Source: Methylonatrum sp040877625 (GTDB lineage: Bacteria > Pseudomonadota > Gammaproteobacteria > Nitrococcales > Aquisalimonadaceae). From it: a DNA stretch of 64,000 bases. Below the pieces are notes generated by a model, which ran no database searches, had not been told where the DNA came from, and saw only the letters and a program-made list of their open reading frames with translations. Made by a program: the position numbers and the translations under genes. The stretch is from the NCBI GenBank assembly GCA_040877625.1, contig JBBDNK010000028.1:62001-126000 (forward strand), given 5' to 3'. Positions 1-8,873 of the stretch are shown piece after piece. Each line of letters starts with the position of its first letter. The stretch's first letter is position 1.

Positions 1-198
1 GTACCGATCTTTGATATTCGTGTTCAGATACATGCCCTTAGAGTCCGCTTGCATTAACTCCTGAAACACCCTCTCCTCAACGTCGTAATAAACGTAGGTT
101 TCGCCTGACTTCAAAAAACGCACGTGCAGTTCCTGATTGTCAGGGTCATGGCCTATTGCCTCAATATTTGATGAATCGACAAAGTGCATTTCAGGCAT
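1..198 (-). CDS. KTSC domain protein, partial at the window edge
   Basis: The reverse complement reads an open frame starting MPEMHFVDSSNIEAIGHD and running off the left end with ...SKGMYLNTNIKDRY. The segments SSNIEAIGHD, YVYYDVEE, VFQELMQA and SKGMYLN match the small KTSC domain (about 60 residues), whose biochemical role is not established; it also occurs fused to some lysyl-tRNA synthetases. The ATG at 198 is preceded by a strong GAGGAGG Shine-Dalgarno sequence 8 nt away. The frame overlaps the 3' end of the HerA gene by 8 bp, so translation is probably coupled and this is likely a third gene of the SIR2-HerA operon. Nearly the whole domain is present, so only a few C-terminal residues should be missing. 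Confidence 0.75.
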   Translation of the reverse strand, partial: MPEMHFVDSSNIEAIGHDPDNQELHVRFLKSGETYVYYDVEERVFQELMQADSKGMYLNTNIKDRY

Positions 199-2068
199 CG
201 TCAGCTCCTCCTCTTTCGTTTCCATGCGTCTCTGTTTCAGCAGATATGGCCTGGGCGCGCCAGTTCGCTAGTGCATAGGCGTAAAGAGCACTATCCGGAC
301 GCTTCTCCACCTGCCAAACGTCAGGCAAATTAGGATTATATCCAACGGGTTTATGCTTCGCTTTACGGACCCGAACTCGCGATGGGATCGGCATGAGCTC
401 ACCGAGAAATATGCCCTCGCCTGTTCTCAAGGACGGTAATTGCTCGATAAGCCCGCCAAGATCATCGGGTATGGCCGCACTGACCTTGCTTCGGTCCGAC
501 GAATTGGTCAGCCTCAAAGCGATTAGCGATCCGCACTGACTCAGTACAGCACTGTCAATTTCGGAGGGCCGTTGAGTGACAAGCATCAGGCCAGTCCCAT
601 ATTTGCGGCCTTCTTTCGCAATCATCGATAGGGTGCGATGCGCAGATGTGTCTTCACCTTCGGGAACGAAGCGGTGCGCTTCATCCAGAACCACGAGAAG
701 CGGTTGTTGACGCCCTCCGACTGCCAGATCCTGTGCCCAGAACAACATGTCGTAGACCACGCGAAGCATGGTTCCGACAATTGTCGGCAGCACCTCTGAT
801 GGAAGGCCGGAAACGTCGAAAATTGTTATAGGTTTATCGTGACCAACCCAGTCTCGTACCAGATCATCGAGGTCATGTTCGATCTCTCCTTCCAAATTTG
901 GCTCGAAGCCGCCCCCGGGTGAAAACAGGAAGGAGTACCGAGCGTCCTTCAACCGGCTTCGCATCAGGTCTAGGTGGCGCTCAATGTTACGTTTTCTCTG
1001 ATTCTTGTACGGCGCTTCGTTGTAAGGACTAGCGGCGGGATACCGGTCGGACCGTAGTTCGCTCGCATCACCAACTTGTTCTGGATCGTAGGCTTGATCG
1101 GCAGTTTGCTGATTTCCGGTCGTCCTAAAAGTCGTTCGCTCGAATTGATCAAGCTCGTACCAAAGCTTCTTAATGCTGAACGGTACGGGTGAATCCGCGG
1201 TCAGTGTTTCGTGCGGTGGAGGCGTTGCCAGCCGTTCCGCGGCAGCAACCTTCATATCAAGCACTTGATCCCGGATCGTGGCTTCATGGTTCGGCTGAAG
1301 ACCACCGAGCGTAAGGTGCTGAAGCTCGGAAAAGGGCAAGGCCCAGAACGGGACGCGTAACGGTCTTTCTCCGACTTGCTCGTTCGGCTTGATGCGGAAT
1401 ACTCTGGCCTTGTCGCCAAGTGCAGTTGCGTATTCACCGTGCGGGTCGATAACAATGGCGCGAGCGTTCGGCAGGCTTCCATCGGAAACAGTTTCCATCA
1501 GAACGGTCACCAGATTTGACTTACCGGCCCCTGTCGAACCGACGATCGCGCTATGCCGACTAACGAGGCCGGCCACACTGATGTCCGCTGATATGCCGGA
1601 CGCGGCGGCTATCTGTCCGACAGAAATCGTGCCTTTCTTCCCCTTGGCCCATCCGTAGATAACCTTCAAATCATCATTGGTGACCAAGTGAACTTCGTCC
1701 CCCACTGTTGGGTATTGACCGATACCGCGTTCGAAGTCGCGGCCCAGTCCCTCTCCGAACAACACAATGGTCATCCAACGATATCCAGACAGGCGGGTTT
1801 GACTCTCTGCTTCCAATGCCGCGCCGAACACCTCTTCGGCGCTACCGGGCGGGGCAGCATCTGCGCCTACCTGAGTACAGACGGCGTAGAGATTGGCGTA
1901 CCCAAGCGGAACGCGAAAAAACCCACCGATCTGTCCAACGCGGTAGGATTCGCCTCCGATCATGACCAGCGTCGAAGGCATATCCTCGCGCAGACGTACG
2001 CGGACGACGGCCCCCGTAACGGATGCAACTTGGCCAACATATGTCGGGTCAGCGTGAGGCATTGTCAT
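191..2068 (-). CDS. herA: HerA-like ATPase/translocase of a SIR2-HerA defence operon
   Basis: 625 residues. The N-terminal part has a HAS-barrel-like region, followed by an FtsK/HerA-type ATPase core: Walker A GSTGAGKSNL at about 177-186, a DPHGEYA element after it, Walker B LLVVLDEAHRF at about 455-465 and a LVTQRP sensor segment. These are the DUF87/HerA motifs. In SIR2-HerA systems the hexameric HerA assembles with the SIR2 NADase and both are needed for anti-phage activity; that role is inferred here from the pairing. The gene begins directly after the SIR2 stop (TAG-ATG) and its own stop overlaps the KTSC gene, so the three genes look like one transcript. All key ATPase motifs are intact. 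Confidence 0.9.
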   Translation of the reverse strand: MTMPHADPTYVGQVASVTGAVVRVRLREDMPSTLVMIGGESYRVGQIGGFFRVPLGYANLYAVCTQVGADAAPPGSAEEVFGAALEAESQTRLSGYRWMTIVLFGEGLGRDFERGIGQYPTVGDEVHLVTNDDLKVIYGWAKGKKGTISVGQIAAASGISADISVAGLVSRHSAIVGSTGAGKSNLVTVLMETVSDGSLPNARAIVIDPHGEYATALGDKARVFRIKPNEQVGERPLRVPFWALPFSELQHLTLGGLQPNHEATIRDQVLDMKVAAAERLATPPPHETLTADSPVPFSIKKLWYELDQFERTTFRTTGNQQTADQAYDPEQVGDASELRSDRYPAASPYNEAPYKNQRKRNIERHLDLMRSRLKDARYSFLFSPGGGFEPNLEGEIEHDLDDLVRDWVGHDKPITIFDVSGLPSEVLPTIVGTMLRVVYDMLFWAQDLAVGGRQQPLLVVLDEAHRFVPEGEDTSAHRTLSMIAKEGRKYGTGLMLVTQRPSEIDSAVLSQCGSLIALRLTNSSDRSKVSAAIPDDLGGLIEQLPSLRTGEGIFLGELMPIPSRVRVRKAKHKPVGYNPNLPDVWQVEKRPDSALYAYALANWRAQAISAETETHGNERGGADDA

Positions 2069-3301
2069 CTACCCGGCTGTCATGGATTCGAGAAAATCGC
2101 AGAACGATCCGAAGTCACCGATTTTCATCAAGCCGGATTTGGCTTCGCCATTTCCTGCACCTTCGCCGATGTCAGCCGGCCCTTCGGACTTCAACTCAAA
2201 GGCAACGTCCATGAATGCAGGACTTTCGACCGGAGCCCAAGTCGCCCGCTGTCCGCCTATAATCCCGGTTTCCGGACCTATCACGATCATATTGGATCGC
2301 TGATAGGCACGCTTAATGAGGTGATTCTCTTCGGACAACTCATCAAACTGCAGGGCGTAAACATGCGTTCGAGGCCTGTTTTCCAACGCACCGAAGATGA
2401 GATTGTTTATGTGCTCATCTCCGAAGCTGAAGCCCGCGACGACCAGCAAGGCGTCATCCTGCTCCAGAAACCGAGTTAGACGGTCTGTAAAAGCCGAATA
2501 TGGCTGCTGGCGAGATTCATCGTATTTCTCGAACGACGGGTAGATCATCTCGCCTGCCGTATTGGGATCCCCGCGAACCACACGAACTCGGCCATCCTGC
2601 TCAATGCGCCGCCATGTCACCGAGCCGTGCATTTTCCAGAGCCGCGCCCAATTCGTACCGGGCGCCGATTCTTGTCTGCGCAAGCTATCCGCATGGAAAA
2701 ACGGCATGTAACTTCCCACGAACCCGTCGAAGACAGGGACGCGTTCCGCTCCGAGAGCATGCTCGACAAGCACGTCGTAGTTCACCGTGAAAATCTCGAT
2801 AGGATTCTGGCGCGATGTCTTGACTAGCCAGCGCGCAAACTTGCGGTGTGCGTACTTGCTTGGAACCTTGTCAAGATCGGGTGTAACGACCGTTGCGATC
2901 GTCTTTCTGACGGATTGCTCAAGCTTTCCGATCTCGGATTTATTGAGACCGCAAAGCATGTCGGTGTTGCCAACGGCATTGAGCATAATGCGCAATCGCG
3001 ATAGTACATTCTCGACGTTCGCGGCCTGGCCGATTTCCTTGCATTGGGTCTCGGTCAACTTCCACGCCTTCCCATATTTCTCGCCGAGCTTACCCGCTTC
3101 CTCCCGACAAGTGGTGGTCAGGGCAGCAACTGCCGGTATGAGAGGCTGAGTCTTGGTTTCGTCTTCGGGAAAAGGAACCCGTACGGCACAGGATGTGCCA
3201 GCGCCAAAGAAGAATGCAATCGGCTTGTCGTGACGCGCTAGGTGGTCCCTGAGGTCAGCGAGAGTCTTTTGAGCGTCATGCGTCTGTTGAGTATTCGTCA
3301 C
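2069..3301 (-). CDS. SIR2-like NADase of a SIR2-HerA defence operon
   Basis: 410 residues. The SIR2 fold motifs are visible: FFFGAGTS at 30-37 (NAD-binding GAGxS), TVNYDVLVEHA near 178-188, and KMHGSVTW near 228 with the catalytic histidine. A late FSFGDEHIN segment is also typical of the SIR2_2 (anti-phage) group. Proteins of this type hydrolyse NAD+ on phage infection and cause growth arrest or abortive infection; in the described SIR2-HerA (Nezha) systems the partner is the adjacent HerA. The start is GTG at 3301, with GGGGAG about 5 nt upstream. The stop abuts the HerA start. The operon has no visible decay. Confidence 0.9.
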   Translation of the reverse strand: MTNTQQTHDAQKTLADLRDHLARHDKPIAFFFGAGTSCAVRVPFPEDETKTQPLIPAVAALTTTCREEAGKLGEKYGKAWKLTETQCKEIGQAANVENVLSRLRIMLNAVGNTDMLCGLNKSEIGKLEQSVRKTIATVVTPDLDKVPSKYAHRKFARWLVKTSRQNPIEIFTVNYDVLVEHALGAERVPVFDGFVGSYMPFFHADSLRRQESAPGTNWARLWKMHGSVTWRRIEQDGRVRVVRGDPNTAGEMIYPSFEKYDESRQQPYSAFTDRLTRFLEQDDALLVVAGFSFGDEHINNLIFGALENRPRTHVYALQFDELSEENHLIKRAYQRSNMIVIGPETGIIGGQRATWAPVESPAFMDVAFELKSEGPADIGEGAGNGEAKSGLMKIGDFGSFCDFLESMTAG

Positions 3302-3675
3302 CCGGTCTCCCCTAGCATTACACAGTCAGGCCGCCCGGAGCGTCGCGCATCACACGGGTTGCACGGCAGTCGTCTTCATCGACGGGCATCTTCCATATTG
3401 CTCTACCGGGCTGCCTGCGTAAACTGATACTGGGCAGCCATACAGCATGGAGCGTTGCATGAAGTAAAGGGGACAGATTCATTTAAAAAAGCGGTTTTCA
3501 ATTCATCGCTCTCGGCAACAGATCCGCATCGATCCTTTACGCACCCGCAGGGCGAACATCCGTTGGTCCTCTCGGCCGCGGGCTTTCTGTCGACGACCTC
3601 ATGTTCTTGAGTGTTTGTTCTGCCTCTACCCTGGCTGAAAGATCAGCAGGATTATACGGCGCCCTGTCAATCCGA
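3302..3675. other. Intergenic stretch with a RAYT-associated-like motif
   Basis: No convincing gene is seen. Around 3466-3487 lies AAAGGGGACAGATTCATTT, a sequence commonly found next to REP-associated tyrosine transposases, but no transposase gene is present here. The left part contains the promoter region for the SIR2 operon. The right part runs into the truncated ygjP copy that starts at 3676. Short frames here have no recognisable domains. Confidence 0.3.
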
Positions 3676-4047
3676 TTAGATACCTTCAACTTCAATCCCA
3701 TGCTCCGCCAGCTACTGCTTGCGGCGCTCATAGTCCGGCATTGCGCGCTCAACACGCCGCCAGAATTCTGCGGAGTGATGGGGCTCATGCAGATGAATCA
3801 GTTCATGAATGACCACATATTCCGCAATGGTTCGCGGCAGGAGGATGGTCTTCCAATGAAAGTAGAGCCAGTTGCCTTTGCCGCAGGAGCCCCAGCGGTA
3901 GCCCAGGTCCTGAACTTTGACGCCGGCCGGGGCAACTTCCAGCCGGGCGGCATGCTCGGTGGCCTTGGCCGCTAGCCAATCCCGTCCGCGGTCGCTGTAC
4001 CAGCGAATAAACTGGTTGCGCCCTTCCCCGGCCAGTTCGCGGCGCAT
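3676..4047 (-). pseudogene. 5'-truncated, nonsense-mutated copy of the ygjP-like gene
   Basis: Nearly identical over about 370 bp to the 3' half of the intact gene at 8874-9569, in the same orientation. Homology begins at RRELAGEGRNQFIRWYSD and ends at the same terminal stop (TAA at 3676-3678). The tryptophan codon after RRKQ is TAG here (TGG in the intact copy), so the frame closes at 3712. The HELIHLHEPHHS metal-binding segment is still present. The whole N-terminal half is missing and the sequence diverges abruptly at 4047-4048. It is a non-functional fragment and one of two direct repeats bracketing the 4.1-8.5 kb cassette. Confidence 0.9.
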
Positions 4048-4065
4048 TCGAGATGCTCCCCGCAG

Positions 4066-4644
4066 CTACTTCTTTTGCCCTGACGTATTCGATTCTCGCA
4101 ACCCTTTGTCCTGTCTACCTTCAGACGAAGCCACCTCCAGTCGCCCTCGACTCAACGTGCCAGTAACCATGATAACTCTCATTCCGCCTACCTCTCCTAC
4201 TTGAAGGGTTCCCTCTTCCATCAATTGCCCGAGAACCATTTGAGCAGCTTGTGTTTCCCGGGCCTTCATCATAGCGAGGCGCTCCTCTACCTCTAGTTCT
4301 TTCAGGGCAGTATCAGCATTTATATTTCGAATTTCTGCCTCCTGTTTTCGGATCTCTGATAGTTTATGGGCAATGCGTGCCTTTTTTTCCGCGTTTCCTA
4401 TTTTATTTCGATCAAGCATGGCGTATATATTGTCAAGAACTCCGCCAACTCCTGTTTTAATCTCATCTTTTACCTTGCTGCGCCCAGGAACCTGCATATC
4501 AAGAATTGCATTAAATTTTGAGAAAAGCCTGTGGAAAAATGTACTAGCTCGCCATTTCCATATGGATTCGTCCTCCCCAATAAGTTCAATAAGAGTAGCC
4601 TCTCTACTAGAGTCTCTTAACTTATTCTGGTTCGACTTATCCAT
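4066..4644 (-). CDS. Coiled-coil protein coupled to an accessory FtsZ
   Basis: 192 residues, no family recognised. The N-terminal part contains ESIWKWRASTFFHRLFSKFN, then GGVLDNIYAMLDRN, then a long charged helix (about residues 75-135: NAEKKARIAHKLSEIRKQEAE..., LKELEVEERLAMMKARETQ) that should form a coiled coil. It ends in a short region (QVGEVGGMRVIMVTGTLSRG) that may be a beta hairpin. There is no signal peptide or membrane segment. Its ATG lies 8 bp inside the end of the FtsZ-like gene, so translation is probably coupled and the two proteins likely work together, for instance as filament and adaptor. This role is inference only. AT-richer codon use than the RM genes suggests a separate origin. 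Confidence 0.75.
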   Translation of the reverse strand: MDKSNQNKLRDSSREATLIELIGEDESIWKWRASTFFHRLFSKFNAILDMQVPGRSKVKDEIKTGVGGVLDNIYAMLDRNKIGNAEKKARIAHKLSEIRKQEAEIRNINADTALKELEVEERLAMMKARETQAAQMVLGQLMEEGTLQVGEVGGMRVIMVTGTLSRGRLEVASSEGRQDKGLRESNTSGQKK

Positions 4645-5851
4645 TTCGCAATCTCATTGCACTAGAGGGTGCTTTTTTGTCTTCCTCATTTAGAGGTGGT
4701 AGTGGGTATGTCTCGTTTATCGCCAAAGAGTCTCCGCCGACTCCGCGATAGGCTTTTGAAAGCAATTCGATGAGAAGCGCTGTTGTTTCATCATCTAATT
4801 CGTTTGGAACGACAAGGTTTATAGTTTCGCCAAAAACATTCGTAAAATTAGGTTCTGCTGCATGATCTAGATCGAAGGTTCGCGTTTTTCTATTCGATTG
4901 AGCAAAGCCAATCCCTGTGGCCACAAGCGTTACTCGGACTTCGTCATTCAGACTCCTATCGATGACTGTACCAGCGATGACAGAAGCATTTTCCGATGCG
5001 CACTTTCTGATCACCTGACCGACATTATCGAACTCACCGATGGTGAGATTCATGTCCGCAGTGATATTAATCAGCAGACCTTGCGCATCGGCAAGATCTA
5101 TCCCTTCGAGCAGCGGGTAGCTGATAGCCCGCTCGGCTGCCTCGCGGGCCCTATTTACCCCGGAAGCAGAACCGGTCCCGAAATAGACCAATCCCTTGTT
5201 AGACATTACAGTCCGGAGGTCAGTTAAGTCGACATTGATCAGACCGGGTTGAGCGATGAGTTCAGCGATACCACGCACTGCGTCAAGAAGCACATTGTTA
5301 ACGAGCTGAAAAGCTTCTTGCATAGCGAGGTTTTGCCCAAACCCGCTGAGCAGCTTCTCATTGGGGATGGTAATCAGCGAGTCCACTGTGCGGGTTAATG
5401 TTTCAATCCCTTCCATGGCAACACGCATGCGCTTACTACCCTCGAATGGGAACGGTTTTGTGACCACACCTACGGTGAGAATCCCCATTGTTCGAGCAAT
5501 CTCGGCCAGCACAGGTGCGGCACCAGTGCCGGTACCACCGCCCATGCTAGCTACGATAAACACTATGTCGGTACCGGCCAGTATCTCGGAAATATCAGCA
5601 CTATTTTGAAGCGCAGCCTCGCGACCAACCGCTGGGTTACCACCGGCGCCGCGCCTTTTAGTGGTCTGCGCGCCGAGAGCAAGTGTCTCGGATATTGTCG
5701 TGTTCGTCAGAGCTTGAGCGTCCGTGTCAACGCAAATAAAGTCGACGCTCGTAACACCGGCTGCGATCATGTGCCCAACTGCATTGCAGCCTCCACCGCC
5801 GACCCCGATGACTTTAATAGAAGCTCTACGGTGATATTCATCGGTAATCAT
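4637..5851 (-). CDS. Accessory FtsZ-like GTPase with a replaced C-terminus
   Basis: 404 residues. The GTPase core is canonical FtsZ: GVGGGGCNAV at about 16-25, VDTDAQAL at 41-48, T4 loop GGGTGTGAAP at 104-113, and T7 synergy loop NVDLTD at 206-211 with the Asn and both Asp residues kept, so GTP binding, hydrolysis and polymerisation look possible. After about residue 320 it departs from FtsZ: there is no conserved tail of the DIPxFL type that binds FtsA, ZipA or SepF. Instead there is a segment ending in VVPNELDDETTALLIELL, SKAYRGVGGDSLAI and a charged end. It is not in a dcw cluster but lies among defence genes. It may be a filament-forming sensor, or may perturb the host Z-ring. The start has GGAG and AGGA upstream. 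Confidence 0.9.
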   Translation of the reverse strand: MITDEYHRRASIKVIGVGGGGCNAVGHMIAAGVTSVDFICVDTDAQALTNTTISETLALGAQTTKRRGAGGNPAVGREAALQNSADISEILAGTDIVFIVASMGGGTGTGAAPVLAEIARTMGILTVGVVTKPFPFEGSKRMRVAMEGIETLTRTVDSLITIPNEKLLSGFGQNLAMQEAFQLVNNVLLDAVRGIAELIAQPGLINVDLTDLRTVMSNKGLVYFGTGSASGVNRAREAAERAISYPLLEGIDLADAQGLLINITADMNLTIGEFDNVGQVIRKCASENASVIAGTVIDRSLNDEVRVTLVATGIGFAQSNRKTRTFDLDHAAEPNFTNVFGETINLVVPNELDDETTALLIELLSKAYRGVGGDSLAINETYPLPPLNEEDKKAPSSAMRLRNG

Positions 5852-6029
5852 TCCTAGTCTCCACTAAATACCTTGAGCAATGCTGCCGTAGGCGCGGCGA
5901 ATCAGTTTGTACATCCCGCGCATGTTTTTGGCTTCTCAGTACACTCATGTCTCATATTGACCCTTCGAGCTGCATCCGTAAACTACAACTACACATTCAT
6001 GCAGACTTAACGCGCAGGCGAACGCCGAG

Positions 6030-6326
6030 TCAGGTAAATTCCATCGCAATCATTGGCATCCATCCTGTTTCAGGCCCTCGCCGATCACTATGAGTTTTGC
6101 CAGGATGCTTTTTCGGTGCTCCTCCCGCTGCCGCTACAGCAGGCTCTATTCTCCCAGCCCAGAAGCCGGTGGTATGCGCAGTAAAGCGGCTAACGAGCCG
6201 CAATGCTTCGACAACATTGCTCTTCCCGCTATTGTTCTCGCCTACAGCATTCCCCGTTCTTATTTGTATTGTGTGCCGTGTGATCAAGATCTTCAGTGCT
6301 TAGCTTTCGCTCGCCACCATTCTCAT
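6030..6326 (-). pseudogene. N-terminal remnant of an OLD-type AAA ATPase
   Basis: From the ATG at 6326 the frame reads MRMVASES, hits a TAA, and continues in frame as ALKILITRHTIQIRTGN, then VGENNSGKSNVVEALRLVSRF. This is the start of an ABC-like/OLD-family ATPase with its Walker A motif (GENNSGKS) and the helix that follows. The frame ends at 6030 after about 85 residues, with no Walker B or TOPRIM part. It is a broken leftover of an ATP-dependent nuclease-type gene lying between the PIN-like and FtsZ-like genes, perhaps once part of the same cassette. Confidence 0.7.
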
Positions 6327-6359
6327 CATTAGTCAGCTTCTAAAAAATTTAAACGAATA

Positions 6360-8534
6360 CTAAAACGTTTCTGGATCAGTGCTTTTGTACTGGACTGTGC
6401 CGGTGCGCCAATTGATGGTCATAGCTGTAATTTGATCGGGCGATATACCTCTGCTGACAAGCGCATTGTAAAAGACTCGGTCACGAAGTTTATCAATTAG
6501 TCGGCCGAATAGAATTTCTGGAATCCGCCAGAAGCTGAAAAGAATTACTAGGCCACCTCCGAATACGCCGCCCCAGCGCACATAGTCATTGACCGCGCTG
6601 TTTGCGAACACTGTAGCGATAACACCAAGTGCGCCCAGCAGAATGCCGGCAACCCAATGAGCGGCGGACCGAGCATTAAGCGCGCGCCTCACACTCCATT
6701 CAACGAGATATCTTTTCTCCTCTGCACGCTCCCTACGGTCCTCTGCAGCCTGCTTCTCTAGTGCACGAACAACACGCCGGACTTGTCCAGTCTCGTTTCG
6801 TGCCCCTAGGGCTTCCGCACGGGCGGCACGCAAATCATCTTCTAGTCTTGCTTGCTGCGCTTGGTGGTCTCTCGCGCGCGCTTCCGCTTCCCGCTCTAGC
6901 GCATGGACCTCGTTCAACCGCTCTACCTCGTGCTTCTCAAGGAGAGCTGATTTCATGCTTTCGAGAATAGCCGTGAAATTGTCCTGCGAAACGTAGCTGG
7001 AGTCTCCCAATGAAAGTTGGGAGAGATACTGGCCTGCGCGTTCATCGGTCATAAGAGCTCGGAAGTATTTCGCCTGCTTCTCATCAACGCTGCTTAAAAA
7101 GCGGTGCATACGATGTATAAGGTCAGCCTTGGGCTCGATGGCTGCGGCGCAGTTGGCAAGCAGTACGTGCGTCGGAAGCTCCCCTGCTTTGCCGCCGTAG
7201 ATGACCCATAACAGGCCTGCCACGTATCGATCGGTCATGGAGGGGGGAACGTCACCTTCTTCATATACGCGCGCCTTCAGCAGGGCCTTCTTACTTCGCT
7301 CTGCCACCCACGGGTTAGCGGTCACGAACAGAGCACGGCACGCGTTCACCTTCCCCATTCTCACTCTGAGTCCAGCGCGCATCCTAATGACACCTGCTAC
7401 TGACGCGGCATCCCGTTCCTGTGCCCTTCGATTCTGGTAAAAGCCTAGACTTTGGCAAAAGGTGGCTTCATTTTCCTCGGTGAACCACTTAAAAGAGTGA
7501 GGACCGTTCGGCGGCTCGAGAATCTCAATACCTTCCTGATGAAGGCGAGCGTTTGGCGAGTCTTTAATAGCGCTGGCATAAGCCCTGAAGGCGTCATCGG
7601 TCAATCGCCGGGCCGTGGGACCGTGCCCTACTCCGGCATCGACAGCGCCGAGAACTGCAGAAAGGTTGTCCTGAATCTCTTCCACAGAATGACGAAAGAC
7701 CGCAAGCCGAGCTCCATGTTCACGAAGTTGAGCGCAGACAGATGACGCCACAGCAAAGGCATCACTGTTACCAAGATCAAGCGCACTCATGAGAAATGGA
7801 GCATCAAGTACAACTCTCAGTCCATTCAAGGCTAAGCCCGTTTCCGGGTTCTGAAAATTCAAGACAACTTCGGAAACCAACGCCCCTGCAGTTATGCGCG
7901 CGACCAGTTCATAGAGATTTTTGTCCTTGTGAAAAAGATCAACAATGAAAGACGCGCATAAAACTTCGATCCGTGCTCGTCTAGATTTATCATTCTCCCA
8001 CTCTACCTGCTCCGGCGGCTTGGGCAGCCCCAGCTGGGGTTTGCCGTCCGGAGCGTCAGTCTTGACCGGTTTCAAGACCGCACCAACAAAATCTAGGTCA
8101 ACGATATGTTGGAGAAAACGCTCCTTGAGTTCATCATCATTCAGGAGGCCCTCTTCCCTGTCAGCAATGATAGGTCTAGCGAAGGCCACAAATCGATTTA
8201 GGACGTAGGCCACGTCCTTTTCAGTAACGGCGGTAAACTGCTCGTCAATTTGGGCGTAGACGTAGTCGTGTACCCCATCGGCAACCGGGATGCGGACGAG
8301 AACGCCTGCTGCCTCCAGCCGTGGAACAAGGCTTTCAACAGCCCATGCGCTGACATTCAAGCCGTAAAGCTCACCTGCCAATGAGGAAAACGCCTTTGGA
8401 TCGAAGCGTTCGCCCTCGTGGAGCTTGGCAATGGGTTTGAATATTGGCATAAGCCCACTTAGAAGATCATTATCGGATCTCTGGGCTTGCGCGAGGAAGG
8501 CGTAGGCGACTACGCTTCGATCTAGACGGCTCAT
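6360..8534 (-). CDS. Membrane-anchored PIN-like nuclease candidate
   Basis: 724 residues. The N-terminal part (1-150) is helical. A PIN-like core is suggested by LRVVLDAPFLMSALDL (Asp about 244), HSVEEIQDNL (acidic residues about 285), an RDAASVAGVIRMR helix (about 374-386) and CRALFVTANPWVAERS (about 399-414), the usual order of acidic positions in PIN nucleases. Residues about 535-620 form a long Glu/Arg/Ala coiled coil. Two membrane segments follow (HWVAGILLGALGVIATVFA and GGVFGGGLVILFSFW, about 626-670), then a short cytoplasmic tail. The protein should sit at the inner membrane with the nuclease domain inside. Its place upstream of the FtsZ-like pair suggests an effector, but this is inference. 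AAAGGA lies upstream of the ATG. Confidence 0.75.
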   Translation of the reverse strand: MSRLDRSVVAYAFLAQAQRSDNDLLSGLMPIFKPIAKLHEGERFDPKAFSSLAGELYGLNVSAWAVESLVPRLEAAGVLVRIPVADGVHDYVYAQIDEQFTAVTEKDVAYVLNRFVAFARPIIADREEGLLNDDELKERFLQHIVDLDFVGAVLKPVKTDAPDGKPQLGLPKPPEQVEWENDKSRRARIEVLCASFIVDLFHKDKNLYELVARITAGALVSEVVLNFQNPETGLALNGLRVVLDAPFLMSALDLGNSDAFAVASSVCAQLREHGARLAVFRHSVEEIQDNLSAVLGAVDAGVGHGPTARRLTDDAFRAYASAIKDSPNARLHQEGIEILEPPNGPHSFKWFTEENEATFCQSLGFYQNRRAQERDAASVAGVIRMRAGLRVRMGKVNACRALFVTANPWVAERSKKALLKARVYEEGDVPPSMTDRYVAGLLWVIYGGKAGELPTHVLLANCAAAIEPKADLIHRMHRFLSSVDEKQAKYFRALMTDERAGQYLSQLSLGDSSYVSQDNFTAILESMKSALLEKHEVERLNEVHALEREAEARARDHQAQQARLEDDLRAARAEALGARNETGQVRRVVRALEKQAAEDRRERAEEKRYLVEWSVRRALNARSAAHWVAGILLGALGVIATVFANSAVNDYVRWGGVFGGGLVILFSFWRIPEILFGRLIDKLRDRVFYNALVSRGISPDQITAMTINWRTGTVQYKSTDPETF

Positions 8535-8873
8535 GCCATATCGTCCTTTAGTGCTCCGGCGTCAAAGCTTCATCGTACCTCAGTGTCTCTAGTGGATTTT
8601 AGCCATTTATTACTCTCAATTCGCGGATGAGCAACCCTTTATTGTGCGTGGATTTCTTTAGTCTAGACAGGCTTCAGCTATGTGAGCTTGTCTGACGACG
8701 GCAACTGTCGTCTTTCGTACATCCGCTCTGAAGACCTGATTTACGGCCTTTATTGATAGAGCTCCTTCGTTTCTGTCGTTTTTGACCCCGTCAAGGCGCA
8801 ACTTAAGGTCTTATTCTGTATGTAGATTGTCCTGCAGCAGCATCAGTAGGAATATATAATCTTGTTAGCTCGG
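8535..8873. other. Intergenic region between ygjP and the PIN-like gene
   Basis: No gene is seen. The stretch holds the promoter region of the minus-strand cassette that follows. It includes a small perfect inverted repeat, GACGAC-N7-GTCGTC, near 8694-8712, without a T-run, so it is not a convincing terminator. GC content is lower than in the RM operon on its right. Confidence 0.4.

Noticed and set aside
3466..3487. RAYT-type motif taken as evidence for a transposase gene
   Set aside because: Only the short motif is present; no Y1 transposase frame is found nearby.
5864..5923. 19-codon frame MRGMYKLIRRAYGSIAQGI just upstream of the FtsZ-like gene
   Set aside because: Possible leader peptide or gene tail, but the ribosome site is weak and nothing matches it.
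8694..8712. GACGAC-N7-GTCGTC inverted repeat as a terminator
   Set aside because: Stem of only 6 bp and no T-run on either strand.
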